Of a DNA stretch of 64,000 bases, positions 56,011 through 64,000 are shown one piece after another. The translations under genes and the position numbers were made by a program. The first letter of the stretch is position 1, and the number at the start of each line of letters is the position of its first letter. The DNA comes from Limnobacter sp. MED105. Lineage in GTDB: Bacteria; Pseudomonadota; Gammaproteobacteria; Burkholderiales; Burkholderiaceae_B. Where the stretch lies: the NCBI RefSeq assembly GCF_000170915.1, contig NZ_ABCT01000003.1, forward strand, positions 1 to 64,000, read 5' to 3'. The notes under the pieces are model-generated. The model saw only the letters and a program-made list of their open reading frames with translations, ran no database searches and had not been told where the DNA came from.

Positions 56011-58023
56011 TTGAAAAGAACGCCGATTACCCAAATGCTCTATCAACAAAAGCCTTTTCGGTTGCTGGCTTCGACACTACTGGCCTTGATTGTGTTGGCC
56101 GTGGGCATACTTGAATTAATGGGATGGCCATTTTTGGCCAAACCAGCCGAACAATGGCTGAGCAAGGCACTGGAACGAAACATTCAATTGACAAAACAAG
56201 ACGAGGCTACAACACAGTTTAAACTCCGGTTGATTGGCGGCATTCGATTGAACTTGAATCATTTTGAAGTGGCCTCACCCGCGTGGAGCCAGTCACCTTT
56301 CATGGTTCGAGCAGAAAATGTGTCTCTCGCACTGCGCTACAGCGACCTGATCAAGTGGGCCAACGCGCCAGAATCTGCTCTACGCATCAAATCGCTAACC
56401 GCCGGCTTGCTGGACGGCAATTTTGAGCGACTTAAAGACGGGCGAACTTCCTGGCAAGTTACCAAAATCGAGTCTGACAAAGCCTCTGCACCTGCCCCAG
56501 AGTTTGGTTTGCTGGCCATTCAAAGAGGCCGGTTGGTATACCGCGATGAACCGCTCGATCTTGATCTGGATGCCTCTGTCAGTTTGCAAGAAGGAGACGT
56601 CGGCGCCGATGCGCTCAAGGTCGCTGCGCTTGGCGTGTACCAAGGTAAAAAGCTGGATGTCCAGTTGAAATCAATCGGCGTGTTGCCTTGGGTGGCCAAG
56701 CAAGGTGACCCAATCCCGGTGGAGTTGAACGTGTCTTTGGGCAAAGCCCGATTGGACTTTAAGGGTAAGGCGGCCGATGCGTTTGGCATGCAACAACTTT
56801 CCGGGCAGTTTGCGGTGAGTGGTTCATCACTGGCGGCCGCAGGCGAGGCACTCGGAGTCACTTTGCCAAACACGCCAGCCTTTCGCACAGAAGGCAACTT
56901 GGTACGAGATGCAAACAACTGGCAAGTCAAGATTGACAGCGCAACCATCGGCAACAGTCGTTTGAACGGGAGTTTTGTGTATGACGGCGGCAAAAAGCAG
57001 CCCCTGCTAACTGGCGAACTCAAAGGGCCGTCACTGGTGTTGGCTGACTTGGGGCCCACTGTTGGGGCACCCGCTGAAAAACAGGATTTGGCAGCCACGA
57101 GCAAAGGCAGGGTGTTGCCGGACAAACCCTTTGATCTTCCTTCCCTGAGAGCAATGGATGCCGATGTGAAAATTGATATTGATAATCTGGATTTGGGCAG
57201 CGAGATACTGAAACCACTTCGGCCCTTGCAAGCACACTTGGCCGTGACGCAGGGTGTTCTGAGAATTTCAGACATTCAGGCAAAAACAGCACAAGGCGAA
57301 CTTGCAGGTTCGGTGCAACTGGATGGCCGCGAAGATGTTGCTATCTGGGAGGCAGACTTGAACTGGGCCAATGTGCAACTAGAGCAATGGCTGAATATGC
57401 CAAGGGCTGGAAATGAGCCGCCTTATGTCACTGGCACCATGAACGGTGCCGCCAAACTGAAGGGGCAAGGCCGCTCGACTGCAGAAATACTGGGAAGCTT
57501 GGCTGGCAATGTGAGAACACAGGTGCGCGATGGCACCATGTCGCACCTGATCGTTGAAGCCGCTGGCCTGGATGCAGCCGAGGCACTCGGGGTGTGGTTT
57601 CGGGGGGACAACGTGCTGCAAATGACCTGTGCGTTTGCCGACCTGGATGCAAACAATGGTGTACTGCAACCCAAGGTGTTTGTGATTGATACACAAGACT
57701 CTGCAATGTGGGTGAATGGCAGCATTTCAATGAAGACAGAAGCCCTGAATTTGAGGGTTGTTGTGACACCGAAGGATTTCAGCCCTGTCAGCTTGCGCAC
57801 GCCTTTGCTGATTACTGGCACCATGGGCTCGCCCGATGTGTCTCTTGAAAAAGGCCCGCTGGCGGGTAAGGTAGCAGGTGCAGTGCTGCTATCGTTACTG
57901 AATCCGTTTGCGGCGTTGATTCCTTTTTTGGATACCGGAACCCCGGACTCTGCCGAGAATACCAATAAAACCGGTTGCTACGATTTGGCAGCGCGCAGCA
58001 AGGCCCAGCGAGAAAAAAATTGA
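56011..58023 (+). CDS. AsmA family protein (inner-membrane anchored, periplasmic)
   Basis: The 670-residue product has one N-terminal membrane helix (LLASTLLALIVLAVGILEL) followed by a long beta-rich region with the AsmA-type C-terminal domain (TGTMNGAAKLKGQGRSTAEILGSLAG... in parts TGTMNGAAKLKG and STAEILGSLAG, then FADLDANNGVLQPKVFVIDT). AsmA-like proteins are implicated in outer-membrane lipid transport and assembly. The best start is TTG 56011 with AGGA six bases before it; GTG 55963 and ATG 56035 are alternatives. The 3' end overlaps rlmF. Confidence 0.85.
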   Translation: MKRTPITQMLYQQKPFRLLASTLLALIVLAVGILELMGWPFLAKPAEQWLSKALERNIQLTKQDEATTQFKLRLIGGIRLNLNHFEVASPAWSQSPFMVRAENVSLALRYSDLIKWANAPESALRIKSLTAGLLDGNFERLKDGRTSWQVTKIESDKASAPAPEFGLLAIQRGRLVYRDEPLDLDLDASVSLQEGDVGADALKVAALGVYQGKKLDVQLKSIGVLPWVAKQGDPIPVELNVSLGKARLDFKGKAADAFGMQQLSGQFAVSGSSLAAAGEALGVTLPNTPAFRTEGNLVRDANNWQVKIDSATIGNSRLNGSFVYDGGKKQPLLTGELKGPSLVLADLGPTVGAPAEKQDLAATSKGRVLPDKPFDLPSLRAMDADVKIDIDNLDLGSEILKPLRPLQAHLAVTQGVLRISDIQAKTAQGELAGSVQLDGREDVAIWEADLNWANVQLEQWLNMPRAGNEPPYVTGTMNGAAKLKGQGRSTAEILGSLAGNVRTQVRDGTMSHLIVEAAGLDAAEALGVWFRGDNVLQMTCAFADLDANNGVLQPKVFVIDTQDSAMWVNGSISMKTEALNLRVVVTPKDFSPVSLRTPLLITGTMGSPDVSLEKGPLAGKVAGAVLLSLLNPFAALIPFLDTGTPDSAENTNKTGCYDLAARSKAQREKN

Positions 58024-58928
58024 CCAAAACACTTCACCCCAACAATGCCCACAAAAACGGGTACGATTTCGACGCTTTGGTGCTGACTTACCCTGCCCTG
58101 AAAAAATATGTAAAACCCAACAACCATGGTCGGGACTCCATCGATTTTGCCTCGCCCGCTGCGGTGAAGGCGCTCAATTGTGCACTGTTGAAACACCACT
58201 ACGGTATTGCAGGATGGACCGTGCCTGAGGGCTACCTTTGCCCACCCATTCCTGGCCGTGTGGATTACATTCATTACGCAGCGGATTTACTCGCAAGCAG
58301 CGGGATCAAGGCCAGCGATGCCAGGCAAGTGAAGATGCTGGACATTGGCACAGGCGCGAATGGAATTTATTCCCTGCTGGCGGCAAAGGTGTATGGCTGG
58401 CACTGCAGTGGCAGTGAAATTGACCCCGTTGGGTTGAAGAACCTTTCTTCAATATTGGACAACAACAGCGATTTGAAGCATTTGATCGACTTGCGATTGC
58501 AGCGCGACAAGCGAAAAATATTTGAAGGTGTGATCAAACCGGGAGAGAAATTTGACCTCAGCGTGTGCAATCCGCCGTTTCATGCTTCACAAAAAGAGGC
58601 CGTGAAAAGCAATCAGCGCAAGGTCAACAGCCTGGCTTTTAGTCGTGGAGAAAAACCGGGTTCAAAGGCACCCGTAGGCTTGAATTTTGGTGGGCAGAAA
58701 AATGAGTTGTGGTGCGAAGGCGGGGAAATTGGTTTTCTGCAAACCATGATCAATGAAAGTGCGCAGTTCGGCAAACAATGCCGGTGGTTCACCACGCTGG
58801 TGTCGAAAGCTGAAAATGTGGGACAGGCAAAGTGGCACATGCGCAATGCTGGCGCACGAGACATTCTTGAGGTTGAAATGGAACAAGGCAACAAGACCAC
58901 GCGCATTGTGGCGTGGTCTTTCGCTTGA
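58020..58928 (+). CDS. rlmF: 23S rRNA (adenine(1618)-N6)-methyltransferase RlmF
   Basis: This enzyme methylates A1618 of 23S rRNA using SAM. The 302-residue product has LHPNNAHKNGYDF near the start, SIDFASPAAVKALNCALL, the SAM-binding LDIGTGANGIY and the catalytic CNPPFHAS, then LNFGGQKNELWCEGGE. The start is TTG overlapping the AsmA stop as TTGA, placing the family N-terminus (cf. LHPRN in E. coli) a few residues in. An in-frame TTG 45 bases earlier only re-reads the AsmA end. Confidence 0.94.
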   Translation: MTKTLHPNNAHKNGYDFDALVLTYPALKKYVKPNNHGRDSIDFASPAAVKALNCALLKHHYGIAGWTVPEGYLCPPIPGRVDYIHYAADLLASSGIKASDARQVKMLDIGTGANGIYSLLAAKVYGWHCSGSEIDPVGLKNLSSILDNNSDLKHLIDLRLQRDKRKIFEGVIKPGEKFDLSVCNPPFHASQKEAVKSNQRKVNSLAFSRGEKPGSKAPVGLNFGGQKNELWCEGGEIGFLQTMINESAQFGKQCRWFTTLVSKAENVGQAKWHMRNAGARDILEVEMEQGNKTTRIVAWSFA

Positions 58929-58943
58929 TGCGGTTTTATTGAT

Positions 58944-59165
58944 TTATCGCCGGCGACCGCCTACCAACAGCAAGAAGGCGCCTGCGACAATTGCACCCAC
59001 GCCAGCCCACATGGGGACATTCACTTCTTTTTCCTGGTCCACTGTAATTTCGAGCGAACCAATTTTTGCGGCGGTTGATTCTTCGGTGTAACTAAAGCCG
59101 CCGTAGACCAATCCTAAAGTGCCGGCAACAATCAACAGAATTCCGATCAATTTCGTGGCTTGCAT
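58944..59165 (-). CDS. DUF3185 family small membrane protein
   Basis: The 73-residue product has two membrane segments (LIGILLIVAGTLGLVYGG and the C-terminal WAGVGAIVAGAFLLLVGG), between them a short periplasmic or cytoplasmic loop, and ends in GGRRR. AGGAAAACAAG precedes the ATG. The family function is unknown. It lies opposite in orientation to rlmF and upstream of a palindrome. Confidence 0.8.
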   Translation of the reverse strand: MQATKLIGILLIVAGTLGLVYGGFSYTEESTAAKIGSLEITVDQEKEVNVPMWAGVGAIVAGAFLLLVGGRRR

Positions 59166-59224
59166 CTTGTTTTCCTGGGTAGTTATTGGTGTGTGAGTAT
59201 TAACGGACTGCAAACAAGAAAGGC

Positions 59225-59242
59225 ATACAAAATAATTTGTAT
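59225..59242. repeat. inverted repeat ATACAAA-N4-TTTGTAT upstream of the DUF3185 gene
   Basis: Perfect 7-bp arms, about 60-75 bases upstream of the DUF3185 start. Size and position fit an operator. A second hairpin GGATCAC...GTGATCC (about 59247-59273) follows and may end the YqaE transcript. Confidence 0.4.
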
Positions 59243-59278
59243 AACGGATCACCCCGTGGCGGAGTGATCCTGATCGCG

Positions 59279-59437
59279 CTACTTTTTAGCAATGATGTAC
59301 ACGGCGTGAACAATACCCGGAATGTAGCCGAGCAAGGTCAGAATAATGTTGATCCAGAAATGTTTGCCAAAACCTTCTTGAAGAAACACGCCCAGTGGAG
59401 GCAACAAGATGGCGATCAGTATTCGAACAAGATCCAT
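59279..59437 (-). CDS. YqaE/Pmp3 family membrane protein
   Basis: The 52-residue, very hydrophobic product has two membrane helices and the family core RILIAILLPPLGVFLQEGFGKHFWINIILTLLGYIPG, here given in parts (LLPPLGVFLQEG and LLGYIPGIVHA). AGGAGAACC precedes the ATG. Homologues are small stress-linked membrane proteins affecting membrane potential in yeast; the bacterial role is unclear. Confidence 0.9.
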   Translation of the reverse strand: MDLVRILIAILLPPLGVFLQEGFGKHFWINIILTLLGYIPGIVHAVYIIAKK

Positions 59438-59500
59438 TGGTTCTCCTGAAAAGTAGTTGTAACTAAAGTAAAAAAACCCGTGCTTCCGATACCTGAAAAG

Positions 59501-59514
59501 CATAAACGTTTATG
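59501..59514. repeat. 14-bp perfect palindrome upstream of the YqaE gene
   Basis: CATAAACGTTTATG reads the same on both strands and lies 64-77 bases before the YqaE start codon, so it could be an operator. No regulator is known. Confidence 0.4.
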
Positions 59515-59559
59515 ACCTTGTGTCGTGCACCAAGGGTTGCGTTCTGTTGCAACTAAAAA

Positions 59560-59967
59560 TCAATCCTGAACTTTCCCACGCAGCGCTTTCACCTGCCCTC
59601 GAATACTTTTACCCTCCAGCCTGCGACGTTTTGAGCCCAAAGTTGGGCGAGTCTCACGGCGGACCTTGACGGGCTTGGCCACCTCGGCAATCAACTCGTT
59701 CAAGCGCGCAAGGGCGTCAACACGGTTTTGCTCCTGGCTACGCGTGGTTTGCGCTTTGATGACAATAACGCCTTCTTTGGTCAAGCGCTGGTCTTGCAGA
59801 GCAAGCAATTTTTCTTTGATGAATTCAGGCAAAGACGATGAACGAATGTCAAAACGCAAATGAATGGCACTGGACACTTTGTTGACGTTTTGGCCACCCG
59901 CACCTTGGGCACGAATGGCTGTGAATTCAACATCGGATTCGGTCAGGATGGGTGGTGAATATGACAT
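59560..59967 (-). CDS. arfB: alternative ribosome-rescue factor ArfB (peptidyl-tRNA hydrolase)
   Basis: ArfB hydrolyses peptidyl-tRNA on stalled ribosomes, independent of tmRNA. The 135-residue product has the GGQ motif within [21 protein letters not shown] and a basic C-terminal tail ([21 protein letters not shown]) that enters the mRNA channel. The start MSYSPPIL is the family start; the longer frame only re-reads prpR. It lies four bases after the prpR stop. Confidence 0.94.
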   Translation of the reverse strand: MSYSPPILTESDVEFTAIRAQGAGGQNVNKVSSAIHLRFDIRSSSLPEFIKEKLLALQDQRLTKEGVIVIKAQTTRSQEQNRVDALARLNELIAEVAKPVKVRRETRPTLGSKRRRLEGKSIRGQVKALRGKVQD

Positions 59968-59971
59968 GGTA

Positions 59972-61567
59972 CTAAACGCTTTTACCCAAGCGCCAAACAG
60001 TTGATCTGCTAATTCCCAAACCTTCAGCCACTTTATTGACTTCGCCACCAACCACCTTGAGTGCCTCACGGACAATCTCAGCCCGCCCATGCTTGGGCGC
60101 CCTGCTGTATGCCAAGGCCAATGCATTCATCGAGTCTATTGGGCCAGGCAAATCTTTCAACTGCCCGGGTGACAGGGCTGAATTTTGTGAGTCAACCATT
60201 AAATCTGGAAACCAGGTAGGCCAGCTCGACAGATCACTTTCTTGCAACATCATGACTGCCGCCCTGCGGCACACATTTTTTAATTGACGAATATTGCCCG
60301 GCCAAGGCAATGACTGAAGAATAGGCAGGGCCAGATGAAGAAACTCGTCGAATCTGGATTTGCTGACTCGCACTGGCGTGGTTCTCAAAAAGTATCCCGC
60401 CAATTCGGCAATGTCTTCGGTGCGTTCTCGCAAGGGCGGTATATGGATCAACATTTCATTCAGGCGGAAATACAGGTCTTCGCGAAAACGCCCTTCTTCT
60501 ACCGCTTGCTGCAAGTTCACATTGCTGGCTGCAAGCAGTCGAAAATCAACTTTGCGTGGTGAAGCAGACCCAATGCGGCGCACGGTGCTGTCCTCGAGAA
60601 TACGCAATAAACGCGTTTGAAAAGCCAAAGGCATGTCGCCAATTTCGTCGAGAAAAACGGTGCCGCCTTGCGCGCTCTCAAACATGCCGGCTCGCCCTCC
60701 TTTTACGGCCCCTGAAAACGCACCCTCTTCATAGCCAAACAACTCGCTTTCCAAAAGGCTTTCAGTCAAAGATGCGCAATTAATGGCCACAAACGGTTTA
60801 CCTGCACGTGGACTGGACGTGTGAATGGATTGGGCCACCAGTTCTTTGCCCACGCCAGTTTCACCTTGAATAAGCACTGAAAAATCGATGCTGCCACACA
60901 GGCGAATCGTGTTGCGCAGCTTTTCTACGGCCTTGCTGTTGCCGATCAAATCTTGCTCGTTGTGATACGTGTAGGCCTGGCTGTTTCGACGCACTCCGCC
61001 CGAGGCCTTGGCACTGGCCAGACGTATGGCTTCCTCAAAGGCCTTGACAACGCCTTGGCGGGAGTAAATCAAAATGGCTTCCAGCCCCATTTCCTGTGCA
61101 ATTTCAGTGACCAAACCTGAACCAACCACCACCTTGACACCCAACTGGGCTAATTCCCGTACCGCGCGGCGCGCGTCTTCAGGTGTGCGATAAGTTCGGG
61201 TGTTCAAAGGCACATCGAACGCCCGTGCAAATTGTTCAAGCTCCTCGAAGGAATGCTCGTAACTGACCAATCCCACCGCCGCAGACGCTTTTCTGGCGGA
61301 AGCCAATGCTTGCATCACATCAAAACCATCGGTGCGGATGATCACCAAGGGGGCCTCAAGCTGGTTTTGCAAGAATGCGCCATTGGAACCTGCGGCGATG
61401 AATACATCGGCCGTGTCGGTGTAATAGCGGTTGCGTGCGTAAGCCAAGGCATCTTCATAGGCCTTGGGAACCAGCTCAATATTGGCTGAACCGGCATAGT
61501 CACGGGCAATTTCCCTTAGGGTACCCGCCAGTGCACTGATGCTGAACACTACGATTCTAGGTTTCAT
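59972..61567 (-). CDS. prpR: sigma-54-dependent propionate catabolism activator PrpR
   Basis: PrpR senses 2-methylcitrate and activates the prp operon with sigma-54. The 531-residue product has the N-terminal PrpR sensor domain (about 1-190), an AAA+ domain with Walker A GETGVGKE, the sigma-54 loop reading GAFSGA in place of GAFTGA, Walker B-type FLDEIGDMP, and a C-terminal Fis-type helix-turn-helix ([19 protein letters not shown]). Divergent from prpB with an inverted repeat and a sigma-54 promoter in between. Confidence 0.93.
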   Translation of the reverse strand: MKPRIVVFSISALAGTLREIARDYAGSANIELVPKAYEDALAYARNRYYTDTADVFIAAGSNGAFLQNQLEAPLVIIRTDGFDVMQALASARKASAAVGLVSYEHSFEELEQFARAFDVPLNTRTYRTPEDARRAVRELAQLGVKVVVGSGLVTEIAQEMGLEAILIYSRQGVVKAFEEAIRLASAKASGGVRRNSQAYTYHNEQDLIGNSKAVEKLRNTIRLCGSIDFSVLIQGETGVGKELVAQSIHTSSPRAGKPFVAINCASLTESLLESELFGYEEGAFSGAVKGGRAGMFESAQGGTVFLDEIGDMPLAFQTRLLRILEDSTVRRIGSASPRKVDFRLLAASNVNLQQAVEEGRFREDLYFRLNEMLIHIPPLRERTEDIAELAGYFLRTTPVRVSKSRFDEFLHLALPILQSLPWPGNIRQLKNVCRRAAVMMLQESDLSSWPTWFPDLMVDSQNSALSPGQLKDLPGPIDSMNALALAYSRAPKHGRAEIVREALKVVGGEVNKVAEGLGISRSTVWRLGKSV

Positions 61568-61590
61568 TTAAAACAGAAATGGTTCTTTTA

Positions 61591-61626
61591 AAACATCGAT
61601 AGGTTTTATTTTAAACAACGATGTTT
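61591..61626. repeat. inverted repeat AAACATCG-N20-CGATGTTT between prpR and prpB
   Basis: Perfect 8-bp arms separated by 20 bases, 90-125 bases upstream of the sigma-54 promoter. That position is right for an activator upstream site, so it is a good PrpR site candidate. A partly similar TTTTAAAACAtCGAT / TTTTAAACAaCGATG direct repeat lies within it. Confidence 0.5.
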
Positions 61627-61715
61627 CAATTGAACAGAACAATATTCAATATATAACTTTAATAATTTTTCTCATAGTATTGAATAATAACGTTTATTTA
61701 ATTTTTATCAGTAAC

Positions 61716-61731
61716 TGGCATGAACCCTGCA
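61716..61731 (+). promoter_or_regulatory. sigma-54 promoter of prpBC-acnD
   Basis: TGGCATGAACCCTGCA has the invariant GG and GC of the -24/-12 consensus separated by exactly 10 bases. The start should fall near 61743, just before the AAGGAG and ATG of prpB. It agrees with PrpR being a sigma-54 activator. Confidence 0.8.
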
Positions 61732-61761
61732 CCACCAAAAACATACAACAAGGAGAACACC

Positions 61762-62643
61762 ATGACCCAAAATTCCGCAGGCGCCCGTTTCCGCCAGGCA
61801 GTGAAAGACGAACAACCTTTGCAAGTAATCGGCGCAATCAACGCCAACCACGCATTGCTGGCCAAGCGCGCTGGATTTAAAGCCATTTACCTGAGCGGCG
61901 GCGGTGTAGCGGCTGGTTCACTGGGCTTGCCCGACTTGGGTATTTCTGGCCTGGACGACGTGTTGACCGATGTGCGTCGCATTACCGATGTGTGCGACAC
62001 CCCCTTGCTGGTCGACGTTGACACAGGCTTCGGTTCATCAGCGTTCAACATTGCCCGCACCACCAAAGCCATGATGAAAGCCGGTGCTGCTGCCATGCAC
62101 ATTGAAGATCAAGTGGGTGCCAAGCGCTGCGGCCACCGCCCCGGCAAGGCGATTGTGACCCAAGCAGAAATGGTCGACCGCATCAAGGCAGCAGTCGACG
62201 CACGCGGTTCAGACGATTTCGTAATCATGGCCCGTACCGACGCGCTGGCCGTGGAAGGTTTGCAATCGGCCATTGACCGGGCTTGCGCCTGCGTGGAAGC
62301 TGGTGCTGACATGATTTTCCCGGAAGCCATGACCGAACTGAGCATGTATCAGCAGTTTGTAGATGCGGTGAAGGTGCCTGTGTTGGCCAACATCACCGAG
62401 TTCGGCTCAACGCCCCTGTTCACCACCGAAGAATTGAAAGGCGCAGGCGTGGGTCTGGTGTTGTACCCACTAAGCGCATTCCGCGCCATGAACAAGGCAG
62501 CACAGAATGTGTATGAAGCAGTTCGCCGTGATGGCACCCAGAAAAATGTACTGGACACCATGCAAACCCGCATGGAGCTGTATGACAGCATTGGCTACCA
62601 CGATTTTGAGCAGAAGCTGGATGCCTTGTTTCAGCAGAAATGA
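61762..62643 (+). CDS. prpB: 2-methylisocitrate lyase
   Basis: This lyase cleaves 2-methylisocitrate to succinate and pyruvate, the last methylcitrate-cycle step. The 293-residue isocitrate-lyase-superfamily product has [16 protein letters not shown], metal-binding DVDTGFG and the signature KRCGHRPGK with the catalytic Cys. AAGGAG lies before the ATG. First gene of prpB-prpC-acnD. Confidence 0.97.
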   Translation: MTQNSAGARFRQAVKDEQPLQVIGAINANHALLAKRAGFKAIYLSGGGVAAGSLGLPDLGISGLDDVLTDVRRITDVCDTPLLVDVDTGFGSSAFNIARTTKAMMKAGAAAMHIEDQVGAKRCGHRPGKAIVTQAEMVDRIKAAVDARGSDDFVIMARTDALAVEGLQSAIDRACACVEAGADMIFPEAMTELSMYQQFVDAVKVPVLANITEFGSTPLFTTEELKGAGVGLVLYPLSAFRAMNKAAQNVYEAVRRDGTQKNVLDTMQTRMELYDSIGYHDFEQKLDALFQQK

Positions 62644-62700
62644 CTTCAATAAAACAACATAAACAATTGTTATAAAACATTATTTTGACAGGAGACAGAA

Positions 62701-63861
62701 ATGTCTGAACAACAAACAACAACCCCTGGCTTCAAACCCAAAAAATCAGTCGCACTTTCAGGTACAGCCGCTGGCAACACTGCCCTGTGTACCGTAGGCC
62801 GCACAGGCAACGACTTGGCTTACCGTGGTTACGACATTCTGGACTTGGCAACCACCACCGAGTTTGAAGAAATTGCTTACCTGCTGGTGCACGGCAAGCT
62901 GCCCACAGTGGCTGAACTGGCTGGCTACAAACTAAAACTGAAGGCATTGCGCGGTATTCCCGCAGGCGTGAAGCAGGCGCTGGAAGCACTGCCCCCTTCA
63001 GCCCACCCCATGGATGTGATGCGCACCGGTGTTTCGGTACTGGGTTGCCTGCAACCTGAAAAAGACGACCACAATCACCCCGGCGCACGCGACATTGCCG
63101 ACAAGCTGATGGCCAGCCTGGGCAGCATGCTGCTGTACTGGTACCACTACAGCCACAACGGCAAGCGCATTGAAGTGGAAACCGACGATGATTCAATTGG
63201 CGGCCACTTCCTGCACTTGCTGCATGGTGAAAAGCCTCGTGACAGCTGGGTTAGCGCCATGCACACCTCGCTGATTCTGTACGCAGAACACGAATTCAAT
63301 GCATCAACATTCACCAGCCGCGTGGTGGCTGGCACGGGTTCTGACATGTATTCCGCCATTTGTGGCGGTATTGGTGCCCTGCGTGGCCCCAAGCATGGCG
63401 GCGCCAATGAAGTGGCCTTCGAAATTCAAAAGCGTTACGACAACCCCGATGAAGCCGAGGCCGACATTCGCGCCCGTGTGGAACGCAAGGAAGTGGTGAT
63501 TGGCTTTGGCCACCCCGTGTACACCGTGAGCGACCCCCGTAACGTGGTGATCAAGAAAGTGGCAGAAGACTTGTCCAAAGAACAGAACAACATGAAGATG
63601 TACAACATTGCTGAACGTCTTGAGAGCACCATGTGGGAAATCAAGAAAATGTTCCCGAACCTGGACTGGTTCAGCGCAGTGAGCTACCACATGATGGGTG
63701 TACCCACCGCCATGTTCACCCCCCTGTTCGTGATTGCCCGTACTTCCGGCTGGAGCGCCCACGTGATCGAGCAGCGCATCGACGGCAAGATTATTCGCCC
63801 AAGCGCCAACTACACAGGCCCGGAAGATCAGAAATTTGTCCCCATCAAGGATCGCAAATAA
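62701..63861 (+). CDS. prpC: 2-methylcitrate synthase
   Basis: This enzyme condenses propionyl-CoA and oxaloacetate into 2-methylcitrate. The 386-residue citrate-synthase-family product has [12 protein letters not shown] with the catalytic His and [15 protein letters not shown], where the HPVY replaces the HRVY of citrate synthase, as usual for PrpC. CAGGAGACAG precedes the ATG. It is 57 bases after prpB. Confidence 0.96.
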   Translation: MSEQQTTTPGFKPKKSVALSGTAAGNTALCTVGRTGNDLAYRGYDILDLATTTEFEEIAYLLVHGKLPTVAELAGYKLKLKALRGIPAGVKQALEALPPSAHPMDVMRTGVSVLGCLQPEKDDHNHPGARDIADKLMASLGSMLLYWYHYSHNGKRIEVETDDDSIGGHFLHLLHGEKPRDSWVSAMHTSLILYAEHEFNASTFTSRVVAGTGSDMYSAICGGIGALRGPKHGGANEVAFEIQKRYDNPDEAEADIRARVERKEVVIGFGHPVYTVSDPRNVVIKKVAEDLSKEQNNMKMYNIAERLESTMWEIKKMFPNLDWFSAVSYHMMGVPTAMFTPLFVIARTSGWSAHVIEQRIDGKIIRPSANYTGPEDQKFVPIKDRK

Positions 63862-63864
63862 TCT

Positions 63865-64000
63865 ATGAACACTCAATTTCGTAAAAATCTGCCCGGTACC
63901 CAGCTTGATTTCTTCGACGCCCAATCGGCTGTAGATGCAATCGAGCCTGGCGCCTGGGACAAGCTGCCCTACACCAGCAAGGTGTTGGCCGAGCAATTGG
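63865..64000 (+). CDS. acnD: Fe/S-dependent 2-methylisocitrate dehydratase AcnD (partial, 5' end)
   Basis: Forty-five codons are visible, beginning MNTQFRKNLPGTQLDFFDA and continuing WDKLPYTSKVLAEQL, which matches the AcnD N-terminus. AcnD dehydrates 2-methylcitrate and works with PrpF. The gene starts three bases after the prpC stop and runs past the window edge, so prpF should follow outside it. Confidence 0.88.
   Translation, partial: MNTQFRKNLPGTQLDFFDAQSAVDAIEPGAWDKLPYTSKVLAEQL

Noticed and set aside
59247-59273. GGATCAC...GTGATCC hairpin as a full intrinsic terminator of the YqaE gene
   Set aside because: The stem is good but no U-tract follows on either strand, so it is mentioned but not listed as a terminator.
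59968-60126. Longer arfB frame with 53 extra residues
   Set aside because: The extension re-reads the 3' end of prpR and lacks family similarity.
1-64000. Search for a new defence, mobile or secondary-metabolite system
   Set aside because: Nearly every stretch is explained by core metabolism or housekeeping genes; no transposase, integrase, toxin-antitoxin pair, CRISPR repeat or unknown gene cluster was seen.

Overview
The window looks like ordinary core chromosome of a betaproteobacterium in Burkholderiales. The signs are a class I polyhydroxyalkanoate (PHA) operon phaC-phaA-phaB with phaR, a prpR-prpB-prpC-acnD methylcitrate locus, the order mdh / gntR / sdhCDAB-sdhE-gltA-odhA-odhB-lpdA, and tig-clpP-clpX-lon behind a tRNA-Leu. 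Base composition is only moderately GC-rich, which would suit a Limnobacter-like genus, but that assignment is inference. I found no rRNA, transposase, integrase, phage gene or CRISPR array, and no stretch that looks recently acquired.

Layout. 1-6131: protein quality control on the minus strand (lon, cut by the window edge, then clpX, clpP, tig), preceded by tRNA-Leu(UAG). 6219-11253: a degenerate squalene/phytoene synthase-like gene facing a two-gene RND efflux operon. 11328-15266: radA and alr, then lplT divergent from them. 15275-18344: an overlapping minus-strand operon ispD-ispF-tsaB-rimI-uracil-DNA glycosylase. 18441-23852: mfd, a Sel1-type lipoprotein and serB on the plus strand. 23910-31134: PHA metabolism (phaC-phaA-phaB, then phaR-rimO-bktB). 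31312-34407: a small membrane protein, pgeF, rluD and bamD. 34465-40666: a DinG/YoaA-type helicase, a YdcH-like protein, a lipoprotein, tex and zapE. 40749-53786: the TCA block (lpdA, odhB, odhA, gltA, sdhE, sdhB, sdhA, sdhD, sdhC, a GntR regulator, mdh). 53874-59967: a CitE-like lyase, DUF924 and DUF1330 proteins, a 49-residue lipoprotein, an AsmA-family protein, rlmF, two small membrane proteins and arfB. 59972-64000: prpR divergent from prpB-prpC-acnD, with acnD cut by the right edge.

How the genes fit together. The TCA genes form one nearly continuous minus-strand block that makes citrate synthase, succinate dehydrogenase and the 2-oxoglutarate dehydrogenase complex, with mdh divergent across a GntR regulator. 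Acetyl-CoA can go to PHA through PhaA/BktB, PhaB and PhaC, and propionyl-CoA can be burned through the methylcitrate cycle. Regulatory signals visible in the DNA include a good sigma-32-type promoter for lon, a sigma-54 promoter for prpB, several strong intrinsic terminators, and inverted repeats in the sdh and prp control regions.

Several starts are not ATG. phaC most likely starts at GTG behind a strong ribosome site, and TTG is the best start for radA, the GntR regulator, a DUF924 gene, rlmF and probably the AsmA gene. I did not find a convincing new multi-gene system. The most interesting leads are small: a catalytically dead squalene-synthase-like protein, the terminator set directly before sdhE, an antisense gene overlap at pgeF, a tiny lipoprotein, and unexplained inverted repeats in promoter regions.
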